Shown here piece by piece: positions 41,732 through 51,036 of a DNA stretch of 64,000 nucleotides. Source of the stretch: Mycobacterium sp. 852013-50091_SCH5140682 (GTDB lineage: Bacteria > Actinomycetota > Actinomycetes > Mycobacteriales > Mycobacteriaceae). Made by a program: the position numbers and the translations under genes. Under the pieces are notes generated by a model that did not search any database, was not told the DNA's origin, and saw only the letters and a program-made list of their open reading frames with translations. The stretch lies in NCBI RefSeq assembly GCF_001665685.1, contig NZ_LZTB01000118.1:1-64000 (forward strand), given 5' to 3'. Each line of letters opens with the position of its first letter. Position 1 is the stretch's first letter.

Positions 41732-42889
41732 ATGATGGATTTGCTTACCCAGATTGACGAATGGGGACCGGAGAAGATCGTTGTGGTCTCCGATTCCAGG
41801 ACAGGCATGAAGGGTGTACTTGTCATCGACAACACCGCCCGCGGGATGGGTAAGGGCGGTACCCGGATGGGCCCTGGGGTGTCGGTGTCCGAGATCGCCC
41901 GCCTCGCGCGGGTGATGACGTGGAAATGGGCCGGCGTGGACATGTTCTTCGGCGGGGCCAAAGCCGGCATCGTCGGCGATCCGGCCGCACCGACAAAAGA
42001 GGAGTTCCTGCGGGCGTTCGCCCGCAAGCTCAGCAACGAGGTGCCGCGCGAGTACGTGCTGGGCCTCGATATGGGGCTCAACGAATACGACGCCGCCATC
42101 CTCGCCGATGAACTCGGCGACCGCGGAGCCGCCGTCGGCAGCCCGCACGAACTCGGCGGGGTGCCATATGACCAACTCGGCGTCACCGGCTACGGCGTGG
42201 CCGAGTCCGCCCACGTCGCCGCGACGCGCCTGGGCCTGGACCTGGCCGGCGCCAGAGTCGCCGTGCAAGGGTTCGGCGCCGTCGGCCGGGCCGCCGCCCG
42301 CCGCTTCGCTGAGTACGGTGCCGTCATTGTCGCTGTGTCGACTTCCGTTGGCGCTCTCCATGATCCCCGCGGCCTGGACCTCGCAGAGCTCGAACGCCTG
42401 TCGGCCAGCTACGACGATGACGCAGTCAACCACTACCGCGGCTGCACGGTGCTGCCGGTGGGAGCCGAGCTCGCAGTGGACTGTGACGTCCTGGTACCCG
42501 CGGCCCGCCAGGACGTCATCGACGCCAGGGTGGCAGGTGAGGTCAAGGCCAAGCTCGTGGTCGAAGGAGCCAACTTGCCTGCGACCGCGGAAGCGCTGCA
42601 AATCCTGGCCGAACGTAAGATCCTCGTGGTACCCGATTTCGTCGCCAACGCGGGCGGAATCATCGCCGCCGGAGTGGCGATGGACGCCCGCTACTCACCG
42701 TTCCGACCCGATCCCGACGCCATTCTCCCCTTGGTGGCCAAGCGGATTCGCACCACTACAACCGAAGTTCTCGACGCTGCGGATGGCACCGCACGGCTGC
42801 CGCACGACGCGGCCCGAACGATCGCCCAGGCGCGCGTACGGGCCGCGATGCGAGCACGCGGCCAGATCAACGGAAAGGCCGTCCGATGA
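41732..42889 (+). CDS. Glu/Leu/Phe/Val-type amino acid dehydrogenase
   Basis: This 385-residue protein belongs to the Glu/Leu/Phe/Val dehydrogenase family. The substrate domain has KGGTRMGPG near residue 41, MTWKWAGVDMFFGGAKAGIVGDP (catalytic Lys in GGAKAGI) near residue 76, and DMGLNEYDA; the NAD domain has VAVQGFGAVGRAAARRFAEYGA near residue 178. It converts an amino acid to the 2-oxo acid with NAD(P). It is followed, with a 4-bp overlap, by an HglS-type 2-oxoadipate enzyme and then an ALDH7-type dehydrogenase that makes 2-aminoadipate, so 2-aminoadipate is the proposed substrate. GAGGAGC precedes the ATG. Confidence 0.88.
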   Translation: MMDLLTQIDEWGPEKIVVVSDSRTGMKGVLVIDNTARGMGKGGTRMGPGVSVSEIARLARVMTWKWAGVDMFFGGAKAGIVGDPAAPTKEEFLRAFARKLSNEVPREYVLGLDMGLNEYDAAILADELGDRGAAVGSPHELGGVPYDQLGVTGYGVAESAHVAATRLGLDLAGARVAVQGFGAVGRAAARRFAEYGAVIVAVSTSVGALHDPRGLDLAELERLSASYDDDAVNHYRGCTVLPVGAELAVDCDVLVPAARQDVIDARVAGEVKAKLVVEGANLPATAEALQILAERKILVVPDFVANAGGIIAAGVAMDARYSPFRPDPDAILPLVAKRIRTTTTEVLDAADGTARLPHDAARTIAQARVRAAMRARGQINGKAVR

Positions 42890-44253
42890 CCGAGTTCCAG
42901 CCGACGGCACAACTGCGCGCCCGGTTCGCCGCGGCGCTGTCCCACATGTATGGGCGCGAAGTACCCGCCTACACCACGCTGGTGGAGGTGGCGAACGAGA
43001 TCAACACCGAACTAGGCGGAGATGCCCGGGTGACCGCCGAACGGCACGGCGCCATCCGGGTCGGGACGCCACGCGAACTGCACCAGGTCGGCCGGATCTT
43101 CGCCGGCTTCGGGATGTATCCGGTCGGCTTCTACGATCTGCGCGACACCGGTGCGGTGCCGGTACCGGTGGTGTCGACCGCTTTTCGACCGATCGATGAA
43201 GATGAGCTGCAACGCAACCCTTTCCGCGTGTTCACCTCGATGCTGGCCGTTGACGACGACCGGTTCTTCTCACCAGATCTGCGCAGCAGGCTGCGCAACT
43301 TCCTCGATGGCAGAACCTTGTTTGGCACCGAACTGCTGCAACTGGCCGACCGCGCCGCCGAAAACCGCGGATTGGCCGCCCCGGACGCCGACCGGTTCGT
43401 CCAACTCGCCACCGCCGCGTTCGAACTGTCCACCGAACCCACCGACCGGGCCTGGTACCAGGAGCTGGCCGAGATATCGCCGGTCGCAGCCGATATCGGC
43501 GGTGTCACCCGGACCCATATCAACCATCTGACGCCCCGGGTGCTCGACATCGATGAACTGTATCGACGACTGCAGGCGCGAGGGTTGCAGCTCATCGACA
43601 AGATCCAGGGGCCGCCGCGCTGGAACGGTCCCGATGTCCTGTTGCGACAGACGTCATTTCGGGCGCTCGACGAGCCGCGCCTATTCCTGGAGGCCGACGG
43701 CACCGTGGCCCCGGGAACCACCCGCGTTCGATTCGGCGAAGTGGAACAGCGCGGGGTCGCGCTGACCGCGCGGGGACGCGGCCGCTACGACGAGTTGATG
43801 CACCGGACGGACGCCGCAGCGGCGACCGGCCTGTCCTGGCAGGACGCCGGGAGGCAGGTCTGGGAAAGCTCGGACTTCCCCACCGATCACGACGGGATGC
43901 GCCGCGCCGGGCTGGCGTTCTACCGCTACCGCCGCACCGCCGCCACACTGCCACCGGCTCACAACCTCGACCGGCTGATCGAATCCGGTGCCGTCACCGC
44001 CACGCCGATCGTGTACGAGGACTTCCTGCCGCGCAGCGCCGCGGGCATATTCCAGTCCAACCTCAGCGCCGAAGGCAGCATGCACGGTGACCGCGTCGCA
44101 GCCCGTTACGACATCGACTGGCTGGCATCCACATTGGAACGCACGGTGCACATACCTGAGAACCTCTATGCCACCCAAAGCGAACGGTCACTACGTCACC
44201 TCGGCCTAGACCCGACCGCCACTTCACCCCTGGAGAACAGCCATGCCCTGTGA
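42886..44253 (+). CDS. hglS: 2-oxoadipate dioxygenase/decarboxylase (HglS, DUF1338)
   Basis: This 455-residue protein matches the DUF1338/HglS family in length and in its signature residues. AERHGAIRVGT gives a metal His (H54) and a substrate Arg (R58), and RTHINHLTPR supplies the second His cluster (H211/H214). Known HglS is an Fe(II) enzyme with a VOC-like fold that converts 2-oxoadipate plus O2 to D-2-hydroxyglutarate and CO2 in D-lysine breakdown. The start overlaps the preceding dehydrogenase stop (ATGA), and the ALDH7-type gene begins 10 bp before its own stop, indicating tight coupling. Context and motifs agree well. Confidence 0.88.
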   Translation: MTEFQPTAQLRARFAAALSHMYGREVPAYTTLVEVANEINTELGGDARVTAERHGAIRVGTPRELHQVGRIFAGFGMYPVGFYDLRDTGAVPVPVVSTAFRPIDEDELQRNPFRVFTSMLAVDDDRFFSPDLRSRLRNFLDGRTLFGTELLQLADRAAENRGLAAPDADRFVQLATAAFELSTEPTDRAWYQELAEISPVAADIGGVTRTHINHLTPRVLDIDELYRRLQARGLQLIDKIQGPPRWNGPDVLLRQTSFRALDEPRLFLEADGTVAPGTTRVRFGEVEQRGVALTARGRGRYDELMHRTDAAAATGLSWQDAGRQVWESSDFPTDHDGMRRAGLAFYRYRRTAATLPPAHNLDRLIESGAVTATPIVYEDFLPRSAAGIFQSNLSAEGSMHGDRVAARYDIDWLASTLERTVHIPENLYATQSERSLRHLGLDPTATSPLENSHAL

Positions 44254-45778
44254 TGATTTCCCCGCCCCCAACGAACTCGCCGCACAAGCCGCTGCCGTAC
44301 TGTCTCGGCTGGGGTTACGCCTGGGCCAGCCCGGCCGCGGTGAGGTGATCTCAGGCAGCCCCATCGACGGCACCCAGTTGGCCGTTCTTCCCGCTGCGAC
44401 AGCTGCCGAGACCGAGGCCGTGGTAACCCTGGCCGCCGAGACGTTCCGGTACTGGCGAACGGTGCCCGCACCGCGGCGCGGTGACGTGGTACGCCGGCTC
44501 GGCCAGCTGCTCGGTGAGCACAAGTCCGATCTCGCCGCGCTGGTGACCCTTGAGGCGGGAAAGATCGAATCCGAAGCGCTCGGCGAGGTCCAGGAGATGA
44601 TCGACATCTGTGATTTCGCCGTCGGGTTGTCGCGGCAGCTGTACGGCAAGACGATGCCATCGGAGCGTCCCCTGCACCGGCTCAGCGAAACCTGGCATCC
44701 GCTCGGCGTGGTGGCGGTGATCTCCGCCTTCAACTTCCCGGTGGCGGTGTGGGCATGGAACACCGCGGTGGCATTGGTCGCCGGGGACACGGTGGTCTGG
44801 AAGCCCTCGGAGATCACGCCATTGACGGCAGCCGCGTGCACCGCCCTGCTCGACCGCGCGATCCAGGACACCGGTGCGCCAGCGGGTATCCACCAGCTTG
44901 TGCAGGGCGGCCGCGAAGTGGGCGGCGTCCTCGTCGACGATCCTCGGGTAGCCCTGGTCAGCGCCACCGGGTCGGTGCGCATGGGCCGCGAGATCGGGCC
45001 GAAGGTGGCTGCCCGCTTCGGTCGCAGCCTGCTTGAACTCGGCGGCAACAACGCCGTTATCGTCACTGCCTCGGCCGACCTGGATCTGGCGGTACGCGGC
45101 ATCGTCTTCGCCGCCGCCGGTACCGCCGGGCAGCGCTGCACCAGCCTGCGCCGGCTGATCGCGCATCGATCGGTGGCCGACGAGATCACCGCTCGCATCG
45201 CCGACGCGTACCGCCGTCTACCGATCGGCAGCCCACTGCAGCCCACCACGCTGGTCGGACCACTGATCCACGAGGGCGCGTTCCGCGCCTTCGAGGACGC
45301 GTTGGCGAAGGCCCAAGCCGACGGCGGCACCATCGTCGCCGGCGGCCATCGGGTTCTCACCGACCGTGCACCACACGCCTACTACGTCGAGCCCACCATC
45401 GTGACCATGCCCCACCAGGGCTCCGTCGTACACGACGAGACCTTCGCACCTATCCTCTACGCGCTGACCTACGACGAATTCGAAGCCGCCATAGAGCTCA
45501 ATAATGCAGTGCCACAAGGTCTTTCGTCGGCTATCTTCACCACCGATCAGCGCGAGGCGGAGCTGTTCGTGTCGGCGTCCGGATCCGACTGCGGCATCGC
45601 CAACGTCAACATCGGCACATCCGGCGCCGAGATCGGCGGGGCGTTCGGCGGTGAGAAGGAGACCGGCGGCGGCCGCGAGTCGGGCTCGGACTCATGGAAG
45701 GCGTACATGCGCCGCGCGACCAACACGGTGAACTACTCAACAGATCTGCCGCTGGCGCAGGGCGTGGTGTTCTCATGA
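44243..45778 (+). CDS. amaB: ALDH7-type aminoadipate semialdehyde dehydrogenase (AmaB-like)
   Basis: This 511-residue aldehyde dehydrogenase has the antiquitin (ALDH7) C-terminal signature GGEKETGGGRESGSDSWK followed by YMRRATNTVNYS. Other sites are SAFNFPVAVWAWN near residue 160, LLELGGNNA near 265 and the nucleophile in GTAGQRCTSLRR near 298. ALDH7/AmaB enzymes oxidise 2-aminoadipate 6-semialdehyde (in equilibrium with piperideine-6-carboxylate) to 2-aminoadipate. Placement between HglS-like and pipecolate-oxidase-like genes supports this role. Start ATG at 44243 overlaps the upstream gene by 11 bp. Confidence 0.9.
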   Translation: MPCDDFPAPNELAAQAAAVLSRLGLRLGQPGRGEVISGSPIDGTQLAVLPAATAAETEAVVTLAAETFRYWRTVPAPRRGDVVRRLGQLLGEHKSDLAALVTLEAGKIESEALGEVQEMIDICDFAVGLSRQLYGKTMPSERPLHRLSETWHPLGVVAVISAFNFPVAVWAWNTAVALVAGDTVVWKPSEITPLTAAACTALLDRAIQDTGAPAGIHQLVQGGREVGGVLVDDPRVALVSATGSVRMGREIGPKVAARFGRSLLELGGNNAVIVTASADLDLAVRGIVFAAAGTAGQRCTSLRRLIAHRSVADEITARIADAYRRLPIGSPLQPTTLVGPLIHEGAFRAFEDALAKAQADGGTIVAGGHRVLTDRAPHAYYVEPTIVTMPHQGSVVHDETFAPILYALTYDEFEAAIELNNAVPQGLSSAIFTTDQREAELFVSASGSDCGIANVNIGTSGAEIGGAFGGEKETGGGRESGSDSWKAYMRRATNTVNYSTDLPLAQGVVFS

Positions 45779-46938
45779 CGGTCACCGGCGTCGCCTGGGA
45801 CGATGACCCCACCGTCGCGGCGTGGCCCGGCCTGCCTGTGCTGAACGGCGACCTTACCGCCGACGTGTGCGTGGTCGGCCTCGGGGGCTCTGGGCTAGCG
45901 GCGATCAGCGAACTGGTGGAGCGCGGACTGTCGGTCGTCGGCCTCGACGCGAGCCGAGTGGGCGCGGGTGCGGCGGGCCGCAACGGCGGTTTCCTACTGG
46001 CTGGCCCGTCGGCGTTCCTGCACCGCGCCGTGCAGCGGTGGGGGTCGTCGTCGATCGCGCTGTACCGAGACACACTCGACGCGTTGGATCGACTCGAGGA
46101 ACAGCTAGGCCCTGAGGTGATCCGCAGGACGGGATCGCTGCGCCTTGCAGGACTGCCCGGCGATCCGGTGGACGAGGCCGAACAGGCCGACCGAGACCAG
46201 GACCTGGCCGACTGCGCCGAACTGTCCGCCGCGCTGCGGGACATCAATGTGGCCGTCGAGAACTATGACGGCCCATTAGGGCGGGGACTGTTCCTGCCCG
46301 ACGACGCGGCGATGAACCCCGCACGGCGTGCGCTGGGCCTAGCCCGGCGAGTCCGCTCGCACGCCGCGCTTTTCGAGCACTCCCCTGCCGTGTCTATCGC
46401 TGGCCGCACCGTGCACACCCCCAGCGGAACCATCAGTGCCGGGACTGTCCTGGTCGCCGTCGACGGCGGACTCGAAGTAGCACTGCCCGCGTTACGTGGA
46501 CGGGTCCGGACCGCCCGCTTGCAGATGCTCGGCACCGGCCCGGCCGGACCGGGGCGCCTGCCCTGCCCGGTGTACTGCCGCTGGGGATACGACTACGCCC
46601 AGCAAGACGATGCTGGGAGGCTGTATGTGGGCGGTGGTCGGGACAAATTCGTCGACACGGAGTGGACCACCGATACCGCTCCCACGCCGGATGTGCAGAG
46701 CTACATCGAGACGGTGGCCCACCGGATGGCGGGCGGCCCGGTCACCGTCACCCGCAGGTGGGCAGCCTCGGTGTCCTACACGACAGACGGGCGCCCGCTG
46801 TGCACGACGGTCGACCCCGGGGTCATCGCATACGGCGGCTACAACGGCACCGGCAACTTAGTCGGGCCGGTCGCGGCACAAGCCGCGGTCGCGCTCGCAC
46901 TCGACGGCACACCCGTGCCCGACTATCTGTGCGGTTGA
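45775..46938 (+). CDS. amaA: FAD-dependent amino acid oxidase, AmaA (pipecolate oxidase)-like
   Basis: This 387-residue DAO-family flavoprotein has the FAD motif VCVVGLGGSGLAAISELVERG near residue 31-51, RVGAGAAGRNGGFLLAG near 62-78 (the GRNGG stretch is typical of this subgroup) and a C-terminal GGYNGTGNLVGP near residue 360. AmaA-type enzymes oxidise L-pipecolate to piperideine-6-carboxylate, which the adjacent ALDH7 would take up. ATG at 45775 overlaps the ALDH stop (ATGA). Substrate is inferred from context. Confidence 0.82.
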   Translation: MTVTGVAWDDDPTVAAWPGLPVLNGDLTADVCVVGLGGSGLAAISELVERGLSVVGLDASRVGAGAAGRNGGFLLAGPSAFLHRAVQRWGSSSIALYRDTLDALDRLEEQLGPEVIRRTGSLRLAGLPGDPVDEAEQADRDQDLADCAELSAALRDINVAVENYDGPLGRGLFLPDDAAMNPARRALGLARRVRSHAALFEHSPAVSIAGRTVHTPSGTISAGTVLVAVDGGLEVALPALRGRVRTARLQMLGTGPAGPGRLPCPVYCRWGYDYAQQDDAGRLYVGGGRDKFVDTEWTTDTAPTPDVQSYIETVAHRMAGGPVTVTRRWAASVSYTTDGRPLCTTVDPGVIAYGGYNGTGNLVGPVAAQAAVALALDGTPVPDYLCG

Positions 46939-47351
46939 GCCGACACCCGCACCGACTACCGTCGGCCATGGCAGACGAGGGTACTCGTCGTGTCCCTCTC
47001 CTGAGTTTCGTCAAGTCTTTTGGCTCCATTGATCGGCACGGATTTTGGCCCCAGTGCTTGTGGTTGAGGGCTGGCGCGTAGGGGTTCTCGGCTGGTTCCT
47101 CCGGTTGGAGGATGTGCTTCATCCTGAAGATGGTCTGGTTGACCGATGATGGCGCGAATTTGGAAAGTTCGGTAGTGTGCGAGCGAATCGGTGCATGTCG
47201 TTGTGGCATGCCGTCTTTTGTGTGTGAAGGAGAGGTTCGGTGCGAGTCAGCGCAAGCGTGACGGTTGCCCCTGCGGGGGCTTCGTACGCTGCTGCGACGC
47301 GCCGTGTTCTTCACCGCGCTCGGGCGGCCTGTAACAAGGACATCCAACGAA
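46939..47351. other. Intergenic stretch with repeat copy 1 and a possible leader ORF
   Basis: This 413-bp stretch holds a 41-bp repeat at 46961-47001 that recurs at 52851, and an upstream open frame at 47240 that overlaps the MFS gene start. The middle part (47020-47160) resembles no gene I recognise. Confidence 0.5.
46961..47001. repeat. 41-bp direct repeat, copy 1 (contains hairpin)
   Basis: It starts GTCGGCCATGGCAGACGAGG and is repeated at 52851-52891 with one mismatch. The centre forms a perfect hairpin GACGAG-GGTA-CTCGTC. On the plus strand both copies would read MADEGTRRVPL; on the minus strand RGTRRVPSSAMAD. Confidence 0.8.
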
Positions 47352-47371
47352 ATGAGTTCTACCAACACTGA
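47240..47371 (+). CDS. Possible 43-codon leader ORF overlapping the MFS start
   Basis: A GTG preceded by AAGGAGAGGTTCG opens a 43-codon frame that ends 20 bp inside the MFS gene in another frame. The ribosome binding site is better than that of the MFS gene itself. The peptide (VRVSASVTVAPAGASYAAAT at its start) matches nothing I know. It could couple or attenuate exporter translation, or be chance. Confidence 0.3.
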   Translation: MRVSASVTVAPAGASYAAATRRVLHRARAACNKDIQRNEFYQH

Positions 47372-48761
47372 TGTGAGGGTGCCGCGCGAGCGCGGCACGC
47401 AGGCAGCGTTATATGCGCTATGTGTCAGTTTCTTCATGATCGGGCTGGACGCCACGGTCGTTAACGTCGCTATTCCGGCGATGCAATCGTCGCTGGACGC
47501 GACTTTGAACGACATGGTGTGGGTCAACAGTGCCTACGCGCTGTGTTATGCGGTGCCGCTGATCCTGGCCGGACGCCTCGGTGATCAATTCGGGCCCAAG
47601 CCGGTGTTTATGGTCGGGTTGGCTGGATTCACACTGGCCTCACTGGCGTGTGCGATGGCGCCCACTGCTGGGGTGGTGATCGCCGCACGGGCCATCCAGG
47701 GTGTGGCCGCGGCATTGATTGCCCCGCAGACGATGAGTCTGATCGTGCACCTGTTCCCGGTCGAGCGCCGCGGCGCCGCACTGGGGATCTGGGGCGCAGT
47801 CGGTGGGGCGGCGATGGCCGCCGGCCCGCTGGTCGCCGGGCTGATGATCGCCACCGCTGGGTGGAAAGCGATCTTTTTGATCAACATTCCCATCGGGATC
47901 GGCGGGTTCATCGCCGCGGTGCGGCTGGTTCCTGATCACCGACCCCACCGCCAGCATCGGCTCGATCTACTCGGTGTGGTGCTCAGTGGGGCCGGAGTGT
48001 TCGCGGTGGTGTTCGCTATTCAAAGCGGCGAGCAATACCGGTGGGGCCCGATCGCCGGGCCGATCTCGATCGGCTCAGTGGCGGTGTTCGGCGTGCTGTG
48101 CCTGGCCGCGTTCGTGGCCTGGCAGCACCGCAACCCAGCCGAGCCGCTGCTGCCGTTGCGGTTGTTCGCCAACCACAACTTCTCGGCCGCGAGCACTGCG
48201 GGCCTGGCGATGGGCGCGGCCATGGGTGGGCTGTTTTTGCCGATCATGGTGTATCTGCAAACCACGCTAGGATATTCGGCGCTGGCCGCCGGGGCGTTGA
48301 CGGTGCCGATGTTCGTGCTGTCGTCGTGGTGTGCCCGGGTAGCCGGGCGAGCCTCGGATCGGCTCAATCCCGCGCGGCTGGCCGGATTAGGGTTCGTCGC
48401 GTTGACACTGAGCATCGCCGTGCTGGCGTTGCTGTTGGGTCCTGGTGTGTCGTTCTGGCTGCTGCTGGGCCCGTTTCTGGTCGCCGGTGTGGGCATCGGC
48501 GCTGTGTCGGCACCGTTGGCCGGGATCGCCACCCGCAACCTGCCCACCGATCTGGTGGGCGCCGCCTCGGGGGTGTTTAACACCACCCGACAGGTCGGCG
48601 GGGCGATCGGCAGCGCCGCTACCGGGCTGCTCCTGCAGGCCGCCCTGGGCCCGGACACCACCACAGCTACCCAGGCTGCGCTCGGATTTCCGATCGTCAT
48701 GCTGATCGTGGGTATCGGATGCTGCGCCCTGGTGCCCATCCCTGCATCACGCGCCGCGTGA
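47352..48761 (+). CDS. MFS drug/metabolite exporter (DHA2, EmrB/QacA type)
   Basis: This 469-residue membrane protein has about fourteen hydrophobic segments. Family motifs are FFMIGLDATVVNVAIPAM near residue 25-42 (motif D1), GRLGDQFGPKPVF near 77-89 (motif A) and GIWGAVGGAAMAAGPLVAG near 140-158 (motif C, an antiporter mark). DHA2 pumps export drugs, dyes or metabolites in exchange for protons. ATG at 47352 lies after a poor ribosome binding site, and a leader-type frame overlaps it. No pump partner or dedicated regulator is adjacent. Confidence 0.92.
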   Translation: MSSTNTDVRVPRERGTQAALYALCVSFFMIGLDATVVNVAIPAMQSSLDATLNDMVWVNSAYALCYAVPLILAGRLGDQFGPKPVFMVGLAGFTLASLACAMAPTAGVVIAARAIQGVAAALIAPQTMSLIVHLFPVERRGAALGIWGAVGGAAMAAGPLVAGLMIATAGWKAIFLINIPIGIGGFIAAVRLVPDHRPHRQHRLDLLGVVLSGAGVFAVVFAIQSGEQYRWGPIAGPISIGSVAVFGVLCLAAFVAWQHRNPAEPLLPLRLFANHNFSAASTAGLAMGAAMGGLFLPIMVYLQTTLGYSALAAGALTVPMFVLSSWCARVAGRASDRLNPARLAGLGFVALTLSIAVLALLLGPGVSFWLLLGPFLVAGVGIGAVSAPLAGIATRNLPTDLVGAASGVFNTTRQVGGAIGSAATGLLLQAALGPDTTTATQAALGFPIVMLIVGIGCCALVPIPASRAA

Positions 48762-48837
48762 CACATGGTGGCCGGTTGATCGTTTCGCCAACGCCTGGCG
48801 GCGGTCAACCGGCCCGCTTGCACCGTGTCGAACTCTT

Positions 48838-49596
48838 AGAAGTGCGCAGTTGGTAGGAGTCGGTAGGAGTCGGTGCCGGTTTCGAGGATGTGGGCGTTGA
48901 AGGTGATGCGATCGACGATCGCGGCGACCAGTAGCGGGTCGGGAAACACCGAGCCCCATTCACTGAACGTCAGGTTGCTGGCCAGCGCGATGCTGGCACG
49001 CTCTTCACGTTCGGTGATGATTTGGAACAGTAATTCGGCTCCGCGGGAGTCGATTTGGACGTACCGACTTCATCCAGACACAGCAGATCCAGACGCCCGT
49101 AGCGGGCCACCACACGCGACAGAACACGGTCGTCGGCGGCTTCGACGAGTTCATTGACCAACTGCACGGTGGTGACATAGCGGACCTTGCGGGGCCCTGT
49201 TCGCAAGCGACCAGCCCCAAACCAATCAGCAGATGCGTTTTCCCGGTGCCGCTATCGCCGAGTGCCCCACGACCGGCTCGCCGGCACCCAGATAGGCACC
49301 CGAGGCCAGGGTGGCTAATTGGGCGGCTTCGATGGTGGGGCATCGCGCCGACGTTGAACTCCGAAAGCCGTTTGACGCGAGGAACTTTCGCCTCACTGAT
49401 CCGTCGGGGGCGGCGCCGCTCGGTGCGGTCATCACTTCGGCGGCCAGCAGTTCAGCCAGGAATGCCAGATAGGACTAGCGTTCGCGGGCGGCGATCTCGT
49501 CCAGCCGGGTGGCCTCAGCCCGGATGGTCGGTAACCGTGTTCGCGCGCGGCCGCACCGATCGCGGCTTGAGCGGCTTGGTCACTATGAGTGCTCAT
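48838..49596 (-). pseudogene. IstB-like ATPase, frameshifted
   Basis: It starts MSTHSDQAAQAAIGAAAREH at 49596. The Walker A segment DSGTGKTHLLIGLGLVA, then VRYVTTVQLVNELVEAADD, LDLLCLDEVG (Walker B) and SNLTFSEWGSVF with ILETGTDSYRL at the C-terminus are all recognisable but lie in different frames. Shifts are needed near 49060, 49200, 49340 and 49500. Confidence 0.8.
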
Positions 49597-49607
49597 GGCC
49601 TCAACCC

Positions 49608-50766
49608 GCGCTTCCGGTGAGCAACTCGTCATAAACCCCGAGGTCGGGTGCGGGCCGGTCACCTCAGCATGGCGCTCCGGCGCACGGTCATGACGAGCCA
49701 CCAGCCGTGCGGCGTCGAACACTTGCACCGTGGTGGCGCTCATCCGCACCGCCAACCGCCGCCCGGCATATCGTTCGGGGACCGAGTAGTAGCACTGGCG
49801 CACCGTGACCCGGGCCCGCAGATCACCCCGACACCGCAAGCCTAAGGCGGGGTCGAAGGGATCCTCCGCAAGTGGCTGCAGTGCAGGTAATTCGGCGGCG
49901 AACGCTTCGGCCACCGTGTGTGGTCGGCCGGTGATCACCCGGGCGTCATCAAGCAGATTCCCGGCGGCGATATGACGATTCAATTCTGCCAGCGACGCCA
50001 CGGCGGGAACCGGCACCAGATGGCGGCGCCGAAACCGGCTGATCTCGCCCTCCACCCCGCCCTTTTCATGATCGCCGTCCTTGCCGGGGCGGCAGAAAAC
50101 GAGTCGAAACCGTAGTGGCTGCGCAGCGCGATGAAGCGATCGGACTCAGTGCGGTTACGGCCCTTGAGGACCTTCATCACCGCCGGTTTGAGGTTGTCGT
50201 ACCGGATCCGGTGCGGCGCACCACCGAAATGGGCGAACGCCAGCACATGGCCCTGCAGAAACGCCTCCTGGCCCTGGGTGGTGAACGCAACGTGAAACGC
50301 CCGACCCGAGCGCGACAGCCGCATCACGAACATCCAACACTTGACCAGCCCGGCGCCGATGCGGGCCCAGAACTCGGCGAAATCACCTCGGCCTCAGCGC
50401 CCGGTTCATGGATCTGGGGCACCGATACCTCAACAGTTCTGAGCCCGAGCTCATTTCGTCGTCGAGCCACATAACGTGACACCGTCACCTCCGAGCAGGT
50501 CGCATCGTGCTCGACCACCAGGCGCTGCCAGATCCGTCGCGCGGTATGACGCTGCTTCCTCGGAACTTGCTGATCAGCCAGCCGTCGATGATGCCGGCGT
50601 AGGCGTCGATGGCCGGTCTGCACCGAGGCGGGTACTGCTTGCGCGGCGGCGGCACCGCTGAGGCCAACGCTTGGCGCGCCGTACGCCAGATGCACCCGAT
50701 GCCGATCAGCCAATTCCCGAATCGATAACTTCTCCAGACTCCACATGCCATATTGCTCAACGACAA
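49608..50766 (-). pseudogene. IstA-like transposase, frameshifted
   Basis: N-terminal sequence MWSLEKLSIRELADRHRVH with the helix-turn-helix lies at 50746-50324. The catalytic region AFHVAFTTQGQEAFLQGHV, RIRYDNLKPAV and YGFDSFS follows at 50333-49980, and the C-terminal half RRHLVPVPAVASLAELN onward at 50055-49610. At least two frame changes separate these parts. The C-terminus seems shortened where it runs into istB. Confidence 0.8.
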
Positions 50767-51036
50767 CCGGCTACTCTCGCACCCGTCATCGACGGACCGC
50801 TCGGTGACGCAGACCAGACGCCGTAGCGCAGTAGCTGGGCAGGGTGATGCGGCGTTCGTGCTTAGCTCCGGAACTTGCGACTCATGGCCCGATCGTGGAG
50901 CTGCGATCTGGCATTTCGACGCCGTTGGCTCTTTCGCCCAGCGCGGCTTCGAGGACCCTGGCCTCGCTATCGGACACGACGGTGCCCGGTCCTATAGACG
51001 AATTGTTTATGTTGGCTATGGGCGGTCTTCGCCGTA
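50767..51036. other. Short gap, nothing recognised
   Basis: This 270-bp stretch between the IS21 remnant and the response regulator has no recognisable gene. Confidence 0.4.

Larger units (their letters stand above)
48838..50766 (-). mobile_element. Degraded IS21-family element
   Basis: An istA-like and an istB-like frame follow each other on the minus strand, both broken by several frameshifts. Terminal repeats could not be fixed, so the borders given are those of recognisable protein sequence. It belongs to a different IS21 subgroup from the intact copy at 3914-6129 and is related to the fragment at 58480-58980. Confidence 0.78.
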
